Assembly: GCA_964420145.1 (NCBI GenBank)
Contig: CAYQRB010000001.1
Span: forward strand, 1 to 64,000
Direction: 5' to 3'
Length of the DNA: 64,000 nucleotides
Source of the DNA: JAJTYI01 sp964420145
GTDB lineage: Bacteria; Patescibacteriota; Dojkabacteria; B142; OLB20
The position numbers and the translations under genes were made by a program. Positions 24,851 to 34,128 of this stretch are shown here, piece by piece. The first letter of the stretch is position 1; each line of letters opens with the position of its first letter. Under the pieces are notes generated by a model. It was not told where the DNA came from, did not search any database, and saw only the letters and a program-made list of their open reading frames with translations.

Positions 24851-25618
24851 CTAGTCCTCTTGAGGTAGAAGAATAAGTGGTCTCGCACTTGCCAGTATTT
24901 CTCGTATTTCTGTCTCGAACTCAATAGAGGTCTGTCCTCCCCAAACAATCACATATTGTCGTGTAAACCCCTGATAAAACACTTGCTTAGTCTCACCTAG
25001 TTTTGCACTATACATCTGTGCTTCTATTGCTGAGAACCCTGCAATCTGTGTATCTTTTTGAGAATAAAGAAAATCCCTGTTTGGATCATAGCGACCAGAT
25101 AAAGTGCCCATACTTTTTAGATACTCTTGATAATTTTTCTGCTTTACTGGTGTAAATACAGATTCTTGTGTAAAAGGTATTATTGCTATCATGGTCCCCG
25201 GATAGTTTGCGAAAGAGGTAAAGCCAGATGTCCCCGAAGTACTTAAAATACCACATGTTGAGAGATCTCCTCTGGGAGAAGAAATCCATTCAGAACCTGC
25301 CGAAATCTCAATCTCACAATCAGTTAGTATATATTTTTGTTTCTTGATTACTTCTATAGTTGGAGTAGGAAGACTATTTGTAGGGGTAGCTTGTATTGTT
25401 GGGACTAGTGTGGAGGTAACAACAACAAGAGCTGTTGTAGGTTTAATATCACCAAGTTGCTCTTTTTTTGTAAATATAAAAAAAGAAACCCAAATTATAA
25501 GGACCAATATTAGAAATATCAAAATACCTAATACTATAAAAATTCTTTGTGATTTTAGTTTTTTCGTATTAACTGAATCAGATTGGATACTTGAATTAAC
25601 CAGATTTATTTCCTGCAT
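24851..25618 (-). CDS. Single-span membrane protein with Pro/Thr linker, unknown function
   Basis: The 255-residue protein has a short cytoplasmic N-terminus, one membrane helix (about 26-51) and a Thr/Pro-rich linker (about 60-90). A globular extracellular domain of about 160 residues follows, with two Cys near 98 and 122 that could form a disulfide. The layout resembles the anchored protein at 1176-1844, without clear sequence identity. It is divergent from xfp, with an 87-base gap. No family recognised. Confidence 0.65.
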   Translation of the reverse strand: MQEINLVNSSIQSDSVNTKKLKSQRIFIVLGILIFLILVLIIWVSFFIFTKKEQLGDIKPTTALVVVTSTLVPTIQATPTNSLPTPTIEVIKKQKYILTDCEIEISAGSEWISSPRGDLSTCGILSTSGTSGFTSFANYPGTMIAIIPFTQESVFTPVKQKNYQEYLKSMGTLSGRYDPNRDFLYSQKDTQIAGFSAIEAQMYSAKLGETKQVFYQGFTRQYVIVWGGQTSIEFETEIREILASARPLILLPQED

Positions 25619-25705
25619 TCTATCAATCTAAAAAAATAATAAATTTGAATCAAAAATTTATTTCATTTACACTATACTAACATTTTAAAATAAGTTCTGC
25701 CCACT

Positions 25706-28063
25706 TTGGATCATTCTGGATTGATTACTGAACAATTACTACACTCTCTGCATAAATATTTACGCCTAGTAAATTATATGGGGGTTGCACAACTATACTT
25801 AAGAGATAATTTCCTATTAAAAGAGCCTCTACAAAAAGAACATATAAAGAAAAGAGTCTTAGGACACTGGGGTACTGTTCCTGGACTAAACTTTGTATAT
25901 GCAAATCTCAACCTCCTAGCAAAACGCCATAACCAAGAAGTTATGTTAGTTGTTGGACCAGGCCATGGATATCCAGCATTACTTGCAAACCTTTATGTCG
26001 AGGGAACTTTCGGAGAATTTTATTCTGAATACGAATACTCTAAGAAGGGCTTCACTAATCTGATTAAAAACTTCAGCTGGCCCGGAGGTTTTCCTAGCCA
26101 CTCTAACCCCGAAACACCTGGTGTTATTCTGGAGGGTGGAGAACTTGGCTATTCCCTATCAACAGCATTCGGAGCTTGTTTTGATAACCCCAACCTTATA
26201 GTAGCTTGTGTTGTCGGAGATGGAGAAGCCGAAACAGGTCCACTTAGCGCTTCCTGGCAAAGTACAAAATTTCTCAATCCACGAGAAGATGGAGTCGTTT
26301 TACCAATTGTACATGTTAATAAATATAAAATTTCGGGACCCACAGTTTTAGGCACAATGTCAGAACAGGAACTATACGATTACTTTAAGGGTCAAGGATA
26401 CTCTCCACTTATTGTTTCAGGAGATTTTCTCTACGAGTCTATGATTGTAGCAACAGAGGAAGCCTACCAACAAATCCAAACAATTAAAAATAATCCAGAT
26501 AATCCAAAACCACAATACCCTGTAATTATACTGATAACAAAAAAGGGCTGGACTGGACCACAATATGTCAAAGGATATATGAACGAAGACTCCTTCAGAT
26601 CTCACGGCGTACCACTAGAACATACACTCGAAGATCAATCCGAATTTATGGAGCTTTATGAGTGGTTGCAAAGCTACAAAGTAACTGAACTATTAGATAA
26701 AAACTACATACCGATTCCAGAAATCCTAGAATTACTTCCTCCTAAAGACCTTCGACTAGGTATGACCAAACATGCCAATGGCGGAGAGATAAGTAAACCA
26801 CTAATACTTCCAAACCTGAATTCGGTCAAAGTAACTGATGATATCTTGCTCTCTAAACACGGAGTAGGCAATATGTTGGTACTCTCTGACTATATGAGGG
26901 ATATTATCTCTCTAAATCGCAAGAATTTTAGAGTAATGTCTCCCGATGAAACAGAATCTAACCGACTTGGTTCGTTATTTGAGGTAACTGATAGGCGGTA
27001 TAACTGGCCCTTCCCTAGTGGCTCAGAACATATTGCTCCAGATGGTCGTGTTATGGAAATACTTAGTGAACACACACTCCTCGGATGGCTAGAAGGCTAT
27101 ATCCTCACTGGAAGACACGGAATATTCATCACTTATGAGGCATTTGGGATGATAGTCGCAAGTATGGTTGACCAATACTCTAAGTTCTTAAAACAATCCA
27201 AAGATGTGTATTGGCGAAAACCTTTGCCTTCGCTAAATATCGTTTTAACCAGTAGTAGCTGGAGACAAGATCATAATGGTTATTCTCATCAAAATCCTGG
27301 ACTTATAAGCTCAGTTCTAAATGACTATTCTCACTTTATTAGAGTACACTTTCCCGTAGATGCAAATATGCTAATCGCTACAGCCGAAGAAGCTTTTTCA
27401 TCGACTAATACTATAAATTTGATAATTGCAGGAAAAAGAGAATTACCTCAATACCTCACAATTCCCGAAGCAAAAAAGCAAATGACTAAAGGTCTTCATA
27501 GTTGGGACTTTGTTGGGAATAACTATGAAAACCCTGATATCATACTTGTAGCAACCGGGGATTATCCAACCAAAGAGGTTGTCGCAACACTACAAATACT
27601 AAAAGAGGACATACCTGAGATCAACACCCGTTTTGTAAGTGTGTCCGAAATAACATGTTTTGGAATTGGTGACCATCCAATACAAAAGAAAATTACTGAT
27701 GAACAATTTATCGATGTTTTTTCAAAAGATTCTCCTATCATTTATGTATATCACGGATACCCTGAAGATATAAAACAACTAATCTTTAATCATCCCGATA
27801 GTCATCGCTTTACCATACATGGCTATCAAGAAAAAGGAACCATAACTAGTCCCTTTGATATGCTTGTTTTAAATAAAATCAGTCGATACCAACTAGGAAT
27901 CGAAACTATAGAAAAAGTATTACAAGCACGACCAGAACTAAAAGAAAAAGGAGAAGAAATAATAAAAAAGTATAATAGTCTATTAGCAAAACATCATGAA
28001 CATATACGAAAATATGGTAGTGATATTCCTGAAGTTACCGACTTTACTTTCAAATTTTACTAA
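25706..28063 (+). CDS. xfp: Xylulose-5-phosphate/fructose-6-phosphate phosphoketolase
   Basis: The 785-residue protein is full length. It carries GHWGTVPG (53-60), the GPGHG loop (84-88), WPGGFPSH (125-132) and the thiamine-diphosphate motif GDGEAETGP (171-179), then the later phosphoketolase signatures (HQNPGL, SSSWRQDHNGYSHQ). It splits xylulose-5-P or fructose-6-P with phosphate to acetyl-phosphate plus a triose or tetrose phosphate. The start is a TTG at 25706; the next ATG would cut into the conserved NYMGVAQLYL helix. A TATACT at 25673-25678 is a possible -10. The ackA ATG follows its stop directly, so acetyl-phosphate is passed on to make ATP. Confidence 0.96.
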   Translation: MDHSGLITEQLLHSLHKYLRLVNYMGVAQLYLRDNFLLKEPLQKEHIKKRVLGHWGTVPGLNFVYANLNLLAKRHNQEVMLVVGPGHGYPALLANLYVEGTFGEFYSEYEYSKKGFTNLIKNFSWPGGFPSHSNPETPGVILEGGELGYSLSTAFGACFDNPNLIVACVVGDGEAETGPLSASWQSTKFLNPREDGVVLPIVHVNKYKISGPTVLGTMSEQELYDYFKGQGYSPLIVSGDFLYESMIVATEEAYQQIQTIKNNPDNPKPQYPVIILITKKGWTGPQYVKGYMNEDSFRSHGVPLEHTLEDQSEFMELYEWLQSYKVTELLDKNYIPIPEILELLPPKDLRLGMTKHANGGEISKPLILPNLNSVKVTDDILLSKHGVGNMLVLSDYMRDIISLNRKNFRVMSPDETESNRLGSLFEVTDRRYNWPFPSGSEHIAPDGRVMEILSEHTLLGWLEGYILTGRHGIFITYEAFGMIVASMVDQYSKFLKQSKDVYWRKPLPSLNIVLTSSSWRQDHNGYSHQNPGLISSVLNDYSHFIRVHFPVDANMLIATAEEAFSSTNTINLIIAGKRELPQYLTIPEAKKQMTKGLHSWDFVGNNYENPDIILVATGDYPTKEVVATLQILKEDIPEINTRFVSVSEITCFGIGDHPIQKKITDEQFIDVFSKDSPIIYVYHGYPEDIKQLIFNHPDSHRFTIHGYQEKGTITSPFDMLVLNKISRYQLGIETIEKVLQARPELKEKGEEIIKKYNSLLAKHHEHIRKYGSDIPEVTDFTFKFY

Positions 28064-29215
28064 ATGTATCACATCCTCGCCGTTAACGCTGGCAGTACTT
28101 CAGTAAAATACAAACTTTTCAGTAGCTCTCTTGAAGAAGTGCTTTCCGGACATATTGAAAATGATAAGGGCAAATATATATCAAAACTAAAAAAATATGG
28201 TCAAAAGTATCAATGGGATCTCACAGAAGCCGAATATCAACGGCCCGATATAATCATAGCAAAAGAAATCGAAGGATATACTATTAAAAAAATCGGTTTT
28301 CGTGTGGTACATGGTGGAGAAAAATATATAAAACCAACAAAATTGAGTCTAGCGGTAATAGAAGATCTCGTAGAACTTAACAATCTTGCTCCCCTACATA
28401 ATCCTCCTGCACTCAAAGTTATTAAACTATTCTCTAAAAAATTTCCAGAAACTTCTTTGTTTGCATTTTTTGATACGGCATTTCACTCCTCTATGAAGCC
28501 AGAGCAATTTTTATACTCCTTACCATATGATCTGTATAAGAAATATAAAATACGAAAGTACGGATTTCATGGGATTTCACATCAATATATTTATCAGCAG
28601 TTACAACAAGTTGAAAAAAAGACAGCAAGAGTAATATCTTGTCATCTTGGAGGTGGAGCAAGTATAACAGCAATTAAAAAGGGCAACAGTTTTGACACCT
28701 CAATGGGCTTTACTCCACTAGAAGGGCTCACAATGGCAACTAGATCTGGAGATATTGATTCAGGAATAATTTTTTACCTGGCAGAAAAACATTTATATTC
28801 TTTATCTGAAATAAAAAGTATTACTAATAATCATAGTGGGATGCTTGGAATTTCAGAAATTACTTCTGATATGAGGAAACTCTTGGAGTTAGAAAAAGAA
28901 GGAAACGAAAAAGCTTCTCTTGCAATAAATATTTATATTTATGATGTTTTGAGATATATTGGATCATATATCGTAGCACTAGGGGGGCTTGATATACTTG
29001 CTTTTAGCGGTGGTGTGGGTTCGGGATCTGACATACTTCGTGAGCGAATTTGTGAAGGACTCTCTGCTTATAACATAAAAGTATCAAGGACAAACAAAGG
29101 GAAAATCAATGTTGAACAGAATTTAAAGATAAGCTCTAGAGGATCTATTCCTGTTTGGGTAATACCAACTAACGAAGAAAAACAAATCGCTAGCGAACTA
29201 TTGAAACTAACCTAA
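28064..29215 (+). CDS. ackA: Acetate kinase
   Basis: The 383-residue protein has the acetate kinase opening (NAGSTSVKYKLF, 7-18), the substrate His/Arg region (RVVHGG near 86-91), HNPPALKVI, FDTAFHSSM, GFHGISHQY and the ATP-site SCHLGGGASITAI. It turns acetyl-phosphate and ADP into acetate and ATP. The ATG abuts the xfp stop with no gap. Phosphoketolase plus acetate kinase gives substrate-level ATP without pyruvate oxidation, as in bifidobacteria and several CPR lineages. Confidence 0.97.
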   Translation: MYHILAVNAGSTSVKYKLFSSSLEEVLSGHIENDKGKYISKLKKYGQKYQWDLTEAEYQRPDIIIAKEIEGYTIKKIGFRVVHGGEKYIKPTKLSLAVIEDLVELNNLAPLHNPPALKVIKLFSKKFPETSLFAFFDTAFHSSMKPEQFLYSLPYDLYKKYKIRKYGFHGISHQYIYQQLQQVEKKTARVISCHLGGGASITAIKKGNSFDTSMGFTPLEGLTMATRSGDIDSGIIFYLAEKHLYSLSEIKSITNNHSGMLGISEITSDMRKLLELEKEGNEKASLAINIYIYDVLRYIGSYIVALGGLDILAFSGGVGSGSDILRERICEGLSAYNIKVSRTNKGKINVEQNLKISSRGSIPVWVIPTNEEKQIASELLKLT

Positions 29216-29235
29216 ATAGGGATTAACAATCCTAT
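29216..29235. terminator. Weak hairpin between convergent ackA and rsmE
   Basis: ATAGGGATT pairs with AATCCTAT with one bulged G around AAC. It fills the 20 bases between the two stop codons. No U-tract follows on either strand, so it is only a possible bidirectional terminator. Confidence 0.35.
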
Positions 29236-29970
29236 CTAAATCAATAAAAATGCAGATACAACTAATCCAGCAGTTTCTGTCCGCAAAATAGGAAGGGTTA
29301 AATTTACTATTTGAAAATTGTGGGATTGAGCTATTTCAACCTCCTTTTTAGAGAATCCGCCTTCTGGACCGATACAAACAGTAATTTGTTCTTCTCCTTT
29401 TAGTTGAGATTTGATATCAGACAAAGACATAGTCTCGTTTTTCACATTATCAGTATGTAAAAGTATCTTTGTATCTGCGGGTTTTGCAATCATAGAAGTA
29501 AAATCAACTGGCCCATATATGGGTGGTAAGAAGTTATTACGACTTTGCCTCGCAGACTCTCTAACTATTTTATTAAGTCTTGTTAATTTAGCCTCATGAT
29601 AATCTTTGATCTTTACAACACTGTGATCACTTTCAAATAAGACAAATTCGCTCACTCCTATTTCTGTATTCATACGAAGAATATTATCTATCTTGCCAGC
29701 CTTAGGCAATGCCTGAGCCATTACAATCCTTAGTCCGTTTTTACCCTCCATTTTATATTCTTCAATCAAACTTACTACTAACAAGTCTTTTGATAATATC
29801 TCTACTTCGGTTAAAAATACCATACCCTTTCCATCAAAAAGCTCTACCCTATCTCCTTTGTCTAATCGCAAAACTTTGCGTGCATGACGGATAATGTCCG
29901 TATCGTGAAGATAGTATTTACCCTTAGAATACTCTGCGTCAGAAATAAAAAACCTTGAAGCTCTACTCAT
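29236..29970 (-). CDS. rsmE: 16S rRNA (uracil-1498-N3)-methyltransferase RsmE
   Basis: The 244-residue protein has an N-terminal PUA-like part (HDTDIIRHARKVLRLDKGDRVELFDGKG) and a SPOUT knot domain. The latter is marked by ALPKAGKIDNILRMNTEIGV, ESARQSRNNFLPPIY, the SAM-site CIGPEGGFSKKEVE, and LPILRTETAGLVV at the end. It methylates U1498 in the decoding region of 16S rRNA. Its start overlaps the stop of the upstream membrane-protein gene by 4 bases. Confidence 0.95.
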   Translation of the reverse strand: MSRASRFFISDAEYSKGKYYLHDTDIIRHARKVLRLDKGDRVELFDGKGMVFLTEVEILSKDLLVVSLIEEYKMEGKNGLRIVMAQALPKAGKIDNILRMNTEIGVSEFVLFESDHSVVKIKDYHEAKLTRLNKIVRESARQSRNNFLPPIYGPVDFTSMIAKPADTKILLHTDNVKNETMSLSDIKSQLKGEEQITVCIGPEGGFSKKEVEIAQSHNFQIVNLTLPILRTETAGLVVSAFLLI

Positions 29971-30869
29971 GGATTCTCTCTAATGCCTCTAGCTAGATTT
30001 CCAATCATTATTGCTTGTACATGCAAATGATAAACCACCCCAATAGAAATTAATGGAGTAACGATTAATAACATTAATACAAAAAGTAGAGGAAAAAGAG
30101 AAGGGAAAAGAATCAATGCCAAGACAAAAAATATTAAGGGTAGATAGATAATTGTTGACATCATAAACTGTAAAAGATAATTTATAATCCCAACTAAAAA
30201 TGAGTACATTGGATATTTACGCAATACTCTCCAAGTTTGAGCATAGTTAATAACATCAGTTATATTGGTTTGGTTGATATACCTAGAGGTAATTACTGGA
30301 TTTATAAAAAGCCTGACCATCACCTGTAAAAGACTTCCTATAAAAGTTAGCCCATATCCTAATACCATAAATATGATAACTATTAACGGTGTTGATTTCT
30401 CAAAAATTGCGGATAAACCTATAATCAAATATCCTATGAATCCGATAGTAAACGGTATAATTTGATATATAAAAAATAATATAATTATTATCAATGCATG
30501 CTTTAGCCTACTAAAAAAATTCCTGATTGAATATAGATCCAGAATCTCAACTTGGTTAGAAACTGCTTCACTTTCTTTTATCTGGTAGCCAGTAGCAGAT
30601 AGACCTGCAATAAAAATGAAAGGAATACTAAATATAAACAAGAGCATTAAAGGGAGTACCAATGGTGAAATTTCGGCCTTATACTCATCTCTTATCGCAA
30701 TAAATATAATACTCCACAGAGATATAAAAAAGAGTAAAGAAGTAACAGTCAGTGGAAATCCTATATAGAAACTTCTTTTTTTCCAATCTTTTAGATGAAA
30801 AAAGCTCGTTACTATTTCGGAAATATCGAACTTTATACCCGAAACTTGCATACTTTTGTTTGTTTGCAT
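29967..30869 (-). CDS. Polytopic membrane protein, DUF4013-like
   Basis: The 300-residue protein starts with a cytoplasmic segment (about 1-34) ending in DWKKRSFYIGFPLT, then has about six membrane helices in pairs. This resembles DUF4013/glycerophosphodiester-phosphodiesterase-associated membrane domains. There are no catalytic motifs. It is coupled to rsmE by a 4-base overlap, which is probably genomic compaction and not shared function. Confidence 0.7.
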   Translation of the reverse strand: MQTNKSMQVSGIKFDISEIVTSFFHLKDWKKRSFYIGFPLTVTSLLFFISLWSIIFIAIRDEYKAEISPLVLPLMLLFIFSIPFIFIAGLSATGYQIKESEAVSNQVEILDLYSIRNFFSRLKHALIIIILFFIYQIIPFTIGFIGYLIIGLSAIFEKSTPLIVIIFMVLGYGLTFIGSLLQVMVRLFINPVITSRYINQTNITDVINYAQTWRVLRKYPMYSFLVGIINYLLQFMMSTIIYLPLIFFVLALILFPSLFPLLFVLMLLIVTPLISIGVVYHLHVQAIMIGNLARGIRENP

Positions 30870-30947
30870 AATATATATATTTAATACTTAATTTTAATCC
30901 ATACTGTAATAAGATTCAATTATTATTTAATTAGAATTATACTCCCC

Positions 30948-30976
30948 TTACAATGAATATTAATATCTTCTATAAT
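30948..30976 (+). promoter_or_regulatory. Sigma70-type promoter for the DUF4190-like gene
   Basis: -35 TTACAA (30948-30953), a 17-base spacer, -10 TATAAT (30971-30976); the ATG at 31000 follows 24 bases later. Confidence 0.65.
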
Positions 30977-30999
30977 GTGATATCTTAATAAATTTTTTA

Positions 31000-31353
31000 A
31001 TGGAAAACACAGTATCACCTGCACAACCAATACCAAATACAGCACCGCACAAACCTGTTATACAAGCAACTCAAAAACCTACTCCTCAACTCCGTCCAAC
31101 TCCACAAGAAGACAGTTTTGCTACTGCCTCATTTTGGCTAGGGATCATCTCTTTCTTTATTAGTATATTACCTGTATGTGGTTTATTATTTGGGATTATT
31201 GCTATTGTACTAGGTATTAAAGGTCTAGAATCAAGCCGTAATTCGAAATCTGCAAAAATTGGAATCGTACTAGCTATTTTGGGGGTCGTGGGGTCTATAT
31301 TGGCAAGCTTTGTCCTCTTGTATATGGATGTACTAACAAGGCTCCCTTTATAA
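31000..31353 (+). CDS. Small membrane protein with DUF4190-like domain
   Basis: The 117-residue protein has a Pro/Gln/Thr-rich cytoplasmic N-terminus (1-42) and two membrane helices (about 47-72 and 88-110). The connecting segment GIKGLESSRNSKSAKIGIVL is the DUF4190 hallmark (helix, G-x-x-G turn, charged loop, AxxGI helix). The role of this family is unknown. The gene has its own promoter. Confidence 0.75.
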   Translation: MENTVSPAQPIPNTAPHKPVIQATQKPTPQLRPTPQEDSFATASFWLGIISFFISILPVCGLLFGIIAIVLGIKGLESSRNSKSAKIGIVLAILGVVGSILASFVLLYMDVLTRLPL

Positions 31354-31660
31354 ACTCCAAATACTAGCCTCGATAATTGAGCTATAATAGTAATACTATT
31401 ACTCCTATTATCAATATGGTAATCAAAACCAAAATCTCCAAAAAATATAATAGAACTCTCTACTTTCTTTTTAGAGCTACACTGGGCCGGATTAGGATGA
31501 AAACTTTTAATGTGTTTTTATTAGAAACATCTTCTGAAATATCATTCAGACCCGATATCTGTATAGAACCTATTGTAAGAAATATTCTATTGAATAGAGG
31601 ACAAATGGTCTAATAAATGCTATGATGATTTTCGTTTTTATAAAGTAATTTTTATTATAT
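31354..31660 (+). other. 307-base gap with no convincing gene
   Basis: A TTG-started frame (31377-31613, 78 codons) exists, but its product has no family-like pattern and overlaps a TATAAT at 31382. I see only AT-rich sequence, a small inverted repeat near 31386-31400 and the probable leader of the next gene. Confidence 0.5.
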
Positions 31661-32908
31661 ATGGATACCAACACCCCAGGGAAAAAACGGCTTTTAAACA
31701 ATATTACTTTTTTTGGTGATTCTGCAATCCCGGAAGATAGTAAGATCTATAAAGAAGTTTGGCATTCTGCAAAGATCTTAGCAGAGAGAGGTTATACTAT
31801 AGTTAATGGTGGTGGGCCAGGTGTGATGAAAGCAGCGACTGATGGTGCAGAGAAAGGGAAAGGGAAGACAATAGCAATTTATTGGCAACCTAAACTCGCT
31901 TCGTTTTTTGAAGGAAGAAACCTAGCCAACATTACGGATGAATATGAGACTGCAAGCAACTATATGACCAGAACTTTGGGACTTATTGAGAAAGGAGATG
32001 CTTATATAGTTTGCAAAGGTGGTACTGGAACCATTTCTGAGTTTGGTATGGTATGGGCATTAGCAAAACTATACTATGGCTGTCATAAACCAGTTATCTT
32101 GTTTGGTGATTTCTGGGATCCCATTATAGAAACTATCCAAAATCAGATGAATATTGATGAGAAAGAACTAGCAGTACTCTACCAAGCTACAACCCCAGAA
32201 CAACTTCTATCTATTCTCGAAAAACACGAACTAAAGATTGGTGATTGTGCTGAAAAAGAAATCTCAGGAGATGAATCTGCATTCATACTAAGCCCTAGAC
32301 ATTTGACTAATATAGTTGCCTTTGATCAAGAAGCTGTTAACTATGATGAGCAACATGCCGAAAAACCCGTCTCTCATGAACAACTTGATGAATTTATATC
32401 ACTCGTCCACCCACCAGCAAAAGTACTTGATCTAGGGATTGGATTCGGACAAGATTCAAAATACTTATCAAGTAAATATACCATGACTGGTATAGACATT
32501 TCTCCAAAATCAGCGACTATCGCCAGGTTCGAAAACCCAGGAATGGAAGTTATTGTAGCAGATATGGTCGATTATGATTTCGGAAAAAATATTTATAAAG
32601 GGGTTTGGGCTAGAAACTCTCTCCACCACATCGAAGACAAATATCAAGATAGATTGTTTCAAAAAATCTTTGATGCACTGGTTGAAGAAGGAGTATTTTA
32701 TCTAGTTGTTCGCGAAGGGGAAGGAGAAATAACCGAAACCAATGAAAAAGGTTATCAAAAAATAGAAAAATTCTATCATTTATTTAGTAAAAAGGAGGTC
32801 TTAGACAGAGCTTCAAAGGCAGGTTTCCTTGTTGAAAAAATTGAAACAGTAATCAGAAGTCATAAGTGGCTTAATATAATCCTCAAAAAACCAAAATCCG
32901 AGTTATGA
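31661..32908 (+). CDS. Fusion of a LOG-like Rossmann domain with a class I methyltransferase
   Basis: The 415-residue protein has two domains. Residues 10-195 follow the LOG/TIGR00725 pattern: NGGGPGVMKAA (49-59), then CKGGTGTISE (118-127), where LOG enzymes have PGGxGTxxE. LOG proteins remove ribose-5-P from nucleoside monophosphates. Residues 235-410 are an S-adenosylmethionine methyltransferase with motif I VLDLGIGFGQDS (255-266), motif II TGIDIS and the LHHIEDKY post-motif. The usual R-x-x of LOG is not clear, so nucleotide hydrolysis is uncertain. DUF368 starts in its stop codon (ATGA), so the two are co-translated. Confidence 0.82.
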   Translation: MDTNTPGKKRLLNNITFFGDSAIPEDSKIYKEVWHSAKILAERGYTIVNGGGPGVMKAATDGAEKGKGKTIAIYWQPKLASFFEGRNLANITDEYETASNYMTRTLGLIEKGDAYIVCKGGTGTISEFGMVWALAKLYYGCHKPVILFGDFWDPIIETIQNQMNIDEKELAVLYQATTPEQLLSILEKHELKIGDCAEKEISGDESAFILSPRHLTNIVAFDQEAVNYDEQHAEKPVSHEQLDEFISLVHPPAKVLDLGIGFGQDSKYLSSKYTMTGIDISPKSATIARFENPGMEVIVADMVDYDFGKNIYKGVWARNSLHHIEDKYQDRLFQKIFDALVEEGVFYLVVREGEGEITETNEKGYQKIEKFYHLFSKKEVLDRASKAGFLVEKIETVIRSHKWLNIILKKPKSEL

Positions 32909-33819
32909 AAAATCCTAGACTCATAATCACTACATTACTACACGGAACTATTATGGGTATCGCAGAAATAGTCCCCGGGATTAGTGCATCTACTGCTACT
33001 CTACTTCTTGGTATTTATGATGACTTTATTGAGCTCTTATCTGGAGTTACTAATTTTGTTCATATATTTTTTGATTTTATCCTTCAAAAACGCAAAAAGT
33101 CAGAAGTTATCAGCACCTTTAAAAACATTAACTTTACATATGGGATACAACTTATCACAGGAATGGGAGTTGGGATTGTACTTTTTTCTCATATTATAAG
33201 CTATGTCTATGATAGGGATGAGCAACTTATGAACTCTATATTTTTTGGAATAATTCTTGCTTCCCTAACAATCCCATTTAAGGTTATAAAAAAGCCATCA
33301 CTCACCGATATAATCTTTTTTTCTATTGGCTTTATTATATTCTTTTCTCTACTACAGATTAATTCTGGACTTGAGTCAGACCAAGTACCCTTATGGTTAG
33401 TATTTTTTGGAGGAGCAATAAGCGTAACAGGTATGGTACTGCCCGGAGTAAACAGTTCTTTTTTACTTATTCCACTTGGAGTCTACGAAGTTGTTCTTAA
33501 TATCATTACACAGTTTAGTAAATTTAATTTTCAGGCAGAGTATATTATTCAATCTATAGCCTTTTTTACTGGATTAGGATTCGGACTGGTTTCTATTGTT
33601 AAAATATTAAAAATAGCATTTGAGAAATACTTAACAAACTTATTTGCGCTGATAGCAGGCATTATGATCGCATCTCTTGCAGAAATATGGCCCTTTAGTA
33701 ACCACCTTACAAGTAATCGCATCCTTCTACCAACAATATTGATAGTTAGCTCTACAATTATAACCTTCGTATTTATCAAAATCTCCAAACCAGAAAAAGA
33801 GTTCAAAAAAAGCACTTAA
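32905..33819 (+). CDS. DUF368 family polyprenyl-phosphate transporter
   Basis: The 304-residue protein has about eight membrane helices. The N-terminal repeat GTIMGIAEIVPGISASTATLLLGIY and the second inverted copy VTGMVLPGVNSSFLLIPLGVYE are diagnostic of DUF368. This family (PopT in recent work) flips undecaprenyl phosphate back across the membrane for reuse in wall synthesis. The kinase at 34125-34490, which can phosphorylate lipid carriers, lies close by on the other strand, so both may serve carrier recycling. Confidence 0.88.
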   Translation: MKNPRLIITTLLHGTIMGIAEIVPGISASTATLLLGIYDDFIELLSGVTNFVHIFFDFILQKRKKSEVISTFKNINFTYGIQLITGMGVGIVLFSHIISYVYDRDEQLMNSIFFGIILASLTIPFKVIKKPSLTDIIFFSIGFIIFFSLLQINSGLESDQVPLWLVFFGGAISVTGMVLPGVNSSFLLIPLGVYEVVLNIITQFSKFNFQAEYIIQSIAFFTGLGFGLVSIVKILKIAFEKYLTNLFALIAGIMIASLAEIWPFSNHLTSNRILLPTILIVSSTIITFVFIKISKPEKEFKKST

Positions 33820-33876
33820 TTGCCTTCTTTAAATGACCCCTTTATAATTTTACTATTCCATTTATCAGATTTTAAA

Positions 33877-34128
33877 ATGGAGGAGAATAGTACTAAAAAG
33901 ATAAGTGTATTTTTAATAGTCACAGCAATTCTTTTCGTGATTTCTCTAATCATACTCATTATGGTTACAAGTAAGGCTATATATGATACTTCCAGTAAGT
34001 CGTGTGAATATAATGGTGTTATTTATAAAAATGGAGAAAGTTTCAAAGATGACTGTAACACTTGCTCCTGCCAGAACGGAGAGATTGGTTGTACTGCTAT
34101 GGGTTGTACTGGAGATATATCGAATTAG
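33877..34128 (+). CDS. Small anchored protein with a pacifastin/VWC-like Cys domain
   Basis: From the ATG at 33877 the protein is 83 residues. A TTG at 33820, right after the DUF368 stop, would add 19 residues but is less likely. A membrane helix at about 9-32 is followed by an extracellular domain with Cys at 43, 60, 63, 65, 72 and 77. The DDCNTCSC...GCTAMGC order matches the CN-x-C-x-C then CT-x4-C signature of pacifastin inhibitors and short VWC domains. It might inhibit a protease or bind a surface partner. The family match is by motif only. Confidence 0.65.
   Translation: MEENSTKKISVFLIVTAILFVISLIILIMVTSKAIYDTSSKSCEYNGVIYKNGESFKDDCNTCSCQNGEIGCTAMGCTGDISN

Noticed and set aside
31377..31613. 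TTG-started frame of 78 codons between two plus-strand genes
   Set aside because: No family-like pattern, weak start and overlap with a TATAAT; described only as part of the gap.
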